From a virus: a stretch of 24,498 nucleotides of DNA. A program made the position numbers and the translations under genes. Positions 21,081-24,498 of this stretch are shown piece by piece (positions within the stretch are counted from its first letter, which is position 1; each line of letters begins with the position of its first letter). The notes under the pieces are model-generated. The model saw only the letters and a program-made list of their open reading frames with translations. It was not told where the DNA came from and did no database searches. The stretch lies in the IMG/VR virus record IMGVR_UViG_3300043419_000226, positions 1 to 24,498 of that record. One strand, written 5' to 3'.

Positions 21081-21305
21081 TTATTTCTTTGAGCGGTTTT
21101 CGCTCTTAGACATGATCCTCAGATTGGATACGTTGTTGTTCCGAGGATTTCCGTCCTTATGATCAATGTCTTTTCCAGCTACAGCAGCTTTGCCGTGCTT
21201 CTTGATCATAAGCCGACGCGCCTTGTGACGCATCGACTGGTTCTTTAGTTGCTCAGGTGTACCTTGGTATTCCCGGTACTCCTTTGCATAATCTCGTTTC
21301 GCCAT
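21081..21305 (-). CDS. HNH homing-type endonuclease, free-standing
   Basis: 74 aa starting MAKRDYAKEYREYQGTPEQL, with AAGGGG 6-7 nt upstream. The HNH core is clear: DIDHKDGNPRNNNVSNLRIM (46-65), with His49, the Asn56-58 cluster, Asn61, and the terminal SENRSK. It is a metal-dependent DNA nuclease. A basic N-terminal part (RHKARRLMIKKHGK) probably contacts DNA. It is inserted between scaffold and capsid genes, where T7 has none, and is typical of a selfish homing endonuclease of T7-like phages. The gene is complete and appears intact; the length is short but usual for this class. Confidence 0.9.
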   Translation of the reverse strand: MAKRDYAKEYREYQGTPEQLKNQSMRHKARRLMIKKHGKAAVAGKDIDHKDGNPRNNNVSNLRIMSKSENRSKK

Positions 21306-21321
21306 GATTTCCCCTTAGGGG

Positions 21322-22113
21322 TTACATGATGTCAGAACGAGAAAGCTTCTGTTCCACATCACGCCGGAATGCCGGATCGTTGCGGTAACGGGCGTCACTC
21401 ATGTCTTTCTGCAATTCAGCAAGAGAGCGGTAAGTGTCTGCCCCAGACTTCACAGTTTCGCCTTTGATCTGACGAGCGGGTTCGCTGCCGACCTCAGAGC
21501 GATAGCGGGCATGAAGGCCCTTAACTGCCATCATGGTCATGTTCTTGTCGCCACTGTTGACAGCACGGTTGAAGGCGTCAACCTCATCCGAGGCAAGGTT
21601 ATCCCCTGCCCATGCGGTTAGATCGTTGTACGCTTCTTCACCACCAACCGATGAGAACACCGACTGACGGGTTGCATCAAGGATGGCTTCCTGACCAGCG
21701 ATGAATTGGTCCACCAGACCACGGGGAATGCCGCTCTTTTCCAGAGCTTCAAAGTCCGCATCATCTAGTGCGCCTTCATCCCAATACTTTCGAGACAAGC
21801 TATCAAAGTCTAAACCCGCATTCTCGACAGCTTCACGTGCCTGATCTTCTACATTGTCAGACTTCGCTTCCTGTTCTTTTGGTTCTTCTACGTTTGGAGC
21901 GGGTTCTTCCGAAGGCTGCGACCGGGAGCCAAGTTTCGCTTGAAGCTCGTTGTACGCTTTCGCTAGGTCTTCGGGTGACTTGAACTTTTCTGGAAGCCAC
22001 TCAGGACGATCACCCGGTGGTGCGGGTTCGTCATACTTGGCAGCTTCTTCTTCAAGGGTGGGTTGGACAACATCCTTAGAGGTGTCCAGAGTTACGCTGA
22101 GCGTGTCGCCCAT
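21322..22113 (-). CDS. Capsid assembly scaffolding protein (T7 gp9-like)
   Basis: 263 aa (T7 gp9 is 307). A very acidic protein (EEEAAKYDEPAPPGDRPEWL at 21-40), with the conserved 'PEWLPEKFKSPEDLAKAYNE' start of the domain (37-56), a Glu/Ser-rich linker, and helical segments with charged C-terminus (PAFRRDVEQKLSRSDIM). Scaffolds of this kind guide prohead assembly and leave before packaging. AAGAGGA is 4-6 nt upstream of ATG 22113. It lies between portal and capsid (with an HNH gene inserted) as in all T7-like phages. Confidence 0.92.
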   Translation of the reverse strand: MGDTLSVTLDTSKDVVQPTLEEEAAKYDEPAPPGDRPEWLPEKFKSPEDLAKAYNELQAKLGSRSQPSEEPAPNVEEPKEQEAKSDNVEDQAREAVENAGLDFDSLSRKYWDEGALDDADFEALEKSGIPRGLVDQFIAGQEAILDATRQSVFSSVGGEEAYNDLTAWAGDNLASDEVDAFNRAVNSGDKNMTMMAVKGLHARYRSEVGSEPARQIKGETVKSGADTYRSLAELQKDMSDARYRNDPAFRRDVEQKLSRSDIM

Positions 22114-22122
22114 ATAGTCCTC

Positions 22123-23685
22123 TTACTGAGAGGCAGGAGCGGCGGCCTTACCAATTGCTGAAACAGCATTGGGAATGGCTTTCTCCGCCATACTTGCCAC
22201 CATAGCCTGTTGCTGCTGTTGAGCAGCCAGTTCGGCTTCCTGCGCGATTTGTTGATCCGACTTAATCAGTCCGTCCATGTCGATACCGAGCGAGGTACCG
22301 ATACGCTTGATGTAATCCCCGGTGTTCATGTACCGCTGCATAGCCTCAGGCCCCAACGGAGCGAGAGCCTGTATCATCATCTGATACTTGCTAAGGTCAT
22401 GACCCCTACCGAGTGCCTCAAGGCCTGTAACGATCTGCGGCTGGACAATGCCCTTGGGCAGTGCCGGGAGGCGCTTCTGCTTCGTCATGCGATCCATAAC
22501 CCGGATCACAAGTGGAAGCTGGAACTCCTGAGACAAGATCGAATAGACACCACCAAGGGCATCTTCCAGTTCACCAGCCATGTAACGCACCTCTTCGGCG
22601 GTCACACGCTCTGCTTGACGCTGGATAGCCGTGTTCATCAGGAAGGCCATAGCGAGGCGATCAGTGATGGTCTTGGCAGCTTCATACGCGATACGCATGT
22701 CAGCCTGCTTGTCGGTCTGTAGAGCCTGTACGTCAGCAACGGAGCCGACGATAACATCACCAGACTCAGCCTTGGTCAGGTCCTTGGCACGGGTTACACC
22801 GTTGGGGTTCAACAGGTATACCACTTTTGCAGCCACGGCAGACGCTTCGACGATAGCCTTGGACAGTCCCTCAAGAGAGATCAGGTCACCGATGTACTCT
22901 TCGACATAGGATCGACCGTAGTCTTCCCCGTCTACATGGGTCCAACGGAGAGCCATGAAGGGAGCCTTATCGACGGGCCATTCACCTTGGGAACCTTCGA
23001 TAATGTTGCCCTTGATCTGCTGATAGGACTTCCACACTTTACCATCACGGTAGAACTTGGTGTACAGCTTGACAGTCTTATCGGTGGATTCGGACTTGGT
23101 GCCACTTTCACTTTCGGAAAGAGCGGCTTGTTCAGTTGCATTCAGGGAGAGGGGGCTGACTTCATCAAGCGTAATAGCTTCGAGTACGTTGCCCATTGTA
23201 TCGCGCTTTACGACAAAACGGTCTAGCGGATAGCCTTTAACGCCACCATCCTTGGGGAGGTAGGCGAAGTAATTTCCTGCAACAATAAGGTGCTTTAGAG
23301 CTAGAAAGATAGGACTACGAAGGCCAGTGCCTTCAATCTCAGTCTGAACAGCCCGTTCAATCTTGTTGAGACCTTCTTCAATCTTGGCCCGAGCGCCCTC
23401 TTCACCCGCCAACTGAGCAGACGTGAAGTCGTCAATGCCTAGGCGGAAGAAGGGGCTATTCGGGGGAAGAAGAGAAAGAAGGAGTTTCGATGAGAGGGTA
23501 TTTACGCCTCTTGCGCCGATCCCTTGCCACGGGGTGTAGTACACAGTGTGACTACCGTGGGCTTCTGGGGGTACCAGTGTTGGAATTGTCAGTTCGCTGC
23601 ATTTACGTGCGCGATCTAGAAACTGCAATCTGGTGGACGCAAGCTGTTCGTAACGTGCCTCACACGTTGCTGCCTGCATATCCAT
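22123..23685 (-). CDS. Portal protein (T7 gp8-like head-tail connector)
   Basis: 520 aa (T7 gp8 is 536). The 12-fold ring at the capsid vertex through which DNA passes. Family features: YEQLASTRLQFLDRARKCSE (12-31), TIPTLVPPEAHGSHTVYYTP (33-52), QGIGARGVNTLSSKLLLSLL (54-73), NSPFFRLGI, and the late QRQAERVTAEEVRYMAGELE segment. The C-terminus is Gln/Ala-rich (AELAAQQQQQAMVASMAEK). ATG 23685 has AAGG 7-8 nt upstream, after a 9-bp gap from the preceding small gene. First structural gene of the long leftward run. Confidence 0.95.
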   Translation of the reverse strand: MDMQAATCEARYEQLASTRLQFLDRARKCSELTIPTLVPPEAHGSHTVYYTPWQGIGARGVNTLSSKLLLSLLPPNSPFFRLGIDDFTSAQLAGEEGARAKIEEGLNKIERAVQTEIEGTGLRSPIFLALKHLIVAGNYFAYLPKDGGVKGYPLDRFVVKRDTMGNVLEAITLDEVSPLSLNATEQAALSESESGTKSESTDKTVKLYTKFYRDGKVWKSYQQIKGNIIEGSQGEWPVDKAPFMALRWTHVDGEDYGRSYVEEYIGDLISLEGLSKAIVEASAVAAKVVYLLNPNGVTRAKDLTKAESGDVIVGSVADVQALQTDKQADMRIAYEAAKTITDRLAMAFLMNTAIQRQAERVTAEEVRYMAGELEDALGGVYSILSQEFQLPLVIRVMDRMTKQKRLPALPKGIVQPQIVTGLEALGRGHDLSKYQMMIQALAPLGPEAMQRYMNTGDYIKRIGTSLGIDMDGLIKSDQQIAQEAELAAQQQQQAMVASMAEKAIPNAVSAIGKAAAPASQ

Positions 23686-23694
23686 CTTGTTACC

Positions 23695-23907
23695 TTAGTT
23701 AATCGACAGACCAGTACGGCCCGTGTTTGCACCAGTGTCAGCGACACCGAGGCTAGTACGATATTTCCGATTTCCCACAGCGGCCTTCTTAGCCGTTTCA
23801 CCCGAGGTAACCTTGGCAGACTGAGGTGCAGCCTGATCAAGTACGGGTGGAGCCGGAGGCGGGGGTGCGGGGGTGATGGGCTTTGGTGCTTCCTGACGAG
23901 GACACAT
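23695..23907 (-). CDS. Small Pro-rich protein before the portal (T7 gp7.3 position)
   Basis: 70 aa from ATG 23907, overlapping the stop of the preceding gene as TGATG, with AGGA 8 nt upstream; a GTG one codon earlier is an alternative. The N-terminal third is proline-rich (PAPPPPAPPVLDQAAPQSAK), the C-terminal part Gly/Arg/Thr-rich (GNRKYRTSLGVADTGANTGR). Many podoviruses have a short protein of this composition directly before the portal gene; T7 gp7.3, a tail/adsorption protein, is at that place. Assignment to gp7.3 is by position and composition, not by clear sequence identity. Confidence 0.75.
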   Translation of the reverse strand: MCPRQEAPKPITPAPPPPAPPVLDQAAPQSAKVTSGETAKKAAVGNRKYRTSLGVADTGANTGRTGLSIN

Positions 23908-24095
23908 CACTTGCTTCCTAACATGTTTGCGCGTTGTTCTTGGTGGATAGCGGCGAGGTGGCGAACCACCCCGACCGCACCACGGTTCATCCAGATCGCC
24001 CGTTCCGTCATATCAGGTTCGGGTGACCGCTCCGGGTTGAGCCGCTGGAGATATTCCAGCAACTCGTCCGAGATATAGGGAATCTTAGATTCCAC
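23907..24095 (-). CDS. Small conserved-looking podovirus protein between RNR and portal (62 aa)
   Basis: The start is taken as GTG 24095, with AAAGGCGG about 8 nt upstream, giving VESKIPYISDELLEYLQRLN; it overlaps the reductase gene by 11 bp. A longer frame from ATG 24143 has no better ribosome site. The protein is a short helical one: ISDELLEYLQRL and VGVVRHLAAIHQEQRANML, with central ERSPEPDMTERAIWMNRG. From memory, similar 'IPYiSdELLeYL' proteins precede the portal in marine T7-like phages; their function is unknown. It is coupled to the next gene by a TGATG overlap, so it belongs to the structural transcription unit. Confidence 0.75.
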   Translation of the reverse strand: MESKIPYISDELLEYLQRLNPERSPEPDMTERAIWMNRGAVGVVRHLAAIHQEQRANMLGSK

Positions 24096-24498
24096 AGCTT
24101 CCGCCTTTACCCGTGTAATCACAGATATCGAAGGTTTCCACATGCTCTTCAAACTCTTCACCGAGCTTGATACGAGCTTCGTCATAGTTGACAGCGGTTA
24201 GCGGCTGTCCGCCACGTGCGCCATCCGGGTAACACGTAAAGCCACGCAGACGGTGAGCGTAAGAAGCAAGCGTCTTAGCAAAGTCTTTCACCTTGTCAGG
24301 ATTGTTGAGGGACGAACCCCACGCAGGCAGGTTGATGGTCGAAGAGATCGACTGGTCAACGTAGTCCTGCACATCAGCTTGGAATTTGATACGACGCTCG
24401 TAGTCCTGCGCCAGATCAAGGGCAGACTCGATGTTGTTCGGGTTAGCCCCGTACAGATCGATCAACTCCTGAGCCGCACTGTCAACAACGTACTGGTA
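24085..24498 (-). CDS. nrdJ: Ribonucleotide reductase, probably class II (cobalamin-dependent), C-terminal part
   Basis: The frame enters from the right edge and ends at TAA 24087-24085; 137 residues are visible. The segment QDYVDQSISSTINLPAW is a hallmark of the reductase barrel near its C-terminal end, and RLRGFTCYPDGARGGQPLTA is typical of the phage/class II branch. The C-terminal Cys pair (CDYTGKGGSCGI) matches the mobile cysteines that re-reduce the active site. The enzyme makes deoxyribonucleotides for phage DNA synthesis. Class II assignment is from the tail and from the known habit of marine T7-like phages; the active-site part lies outside the window, so class I cannot be fully excluded. 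Gene order RNR then portal fits those phages. Confidence 0.78.
   Translation of the reverse strand, partial: YQYVVDSAAQELIDLYGANPNNIESALDLAQDYERRIKFQADVQDYVDQSISSTINLPAWGSSLNNPDKVKDFAKTLASYAHRLRGFTCYPDGARGGQPLTAVNYDEARIKLGEEFEEHVETFDICDYTGKGGSCGI

Overview
The window is a stretch of a tailed, podovirus-type phage genome of the T7-like supergroup (Autographiviridae-like or a related marine/freshwater podovirus lineage). The evidence is the order portal, scaffold, major capsid, tail tube A, tail tube B, four internal-virion/core proteins, T7-type tail fibre, lysis genes, small and large terminase, with protein lengths close to those of T7 gp8 to gp19. Nearly all genes lie on the minus strand, so the natural reading direction is from position 24498 down to 1. 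The class II (cobalamin-type) ribonucleotide reductase just upstream of the portal recalls cyanopodoviruses, pelagiphages and roseophage/cobavirus-type phages. The host cannot be named from this sequence. No tRNA, rRNA, CRISPR, integrase or insertion sequence was seen.

Layout in reading direction: (1) 24498-23695, the end of nrdJ and two small pre-portal genes; (2) 23685-19996, portal, scaffold, a free-standing HNH endonuclease and the major capsid protein, followed by a good intrinsic terminator at the place of T7 T-phi; (3) 19919-9819, tail tubes A and B and the gp13-, gp14-, gp15- and gp16-like proteins, with the lytic transglycosylase in the gp15-like protein rather than the gp16-like one; (4) 9805-6495, tail fibre with collagen-like shafts and a C-terminal S74-type chaperone, a glycine-rich adhesin-like protein with an 8-cysteine insert, and two small proteins, one a 46-aa Cys-rich ORF; (5) 6489-5237, lysis cassette: GH24 endolysin with a C-terminal membrane segment, overlapping inner/outer spanin genes and a holin-like protein; (6) 5244-3337, terminase subunits.

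Downstream of the terminase a single gene (2813-3235) runs on the plus strand, convergent with it. It has its own promoter-like sequence, a 10-bp palindrome at the expected transcription start, and a large inverted repeat between it and the terminase. Its 140-aa product looks like two tandem AbrB/SymE-like half-barrels and uses AGA/AGG for most arginines, unlike the capsid gene. I cannot name it.

Positions about 1689-2812 are essentially non-coding and hold several repeat families (10-bp arrays, 21-bp-spaced words, clustered CCTAGG) and candidate promoters pointing left. In a T7-like genome the terminase is at the right end and small early genes at the left end, so this stretch is probably the joined genome ends (terminal-repeat region) in a circularised or concatemeric assembly. 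Positions 1-1690 then hold the first leftward genes: a 25-aa membrane peptide, a conserved phage protein of unknown function with clustered cysteines, and three small unknown proteins separated by a repeated intercistronic hairpin element whose stem changes in a compensatory way between copies.
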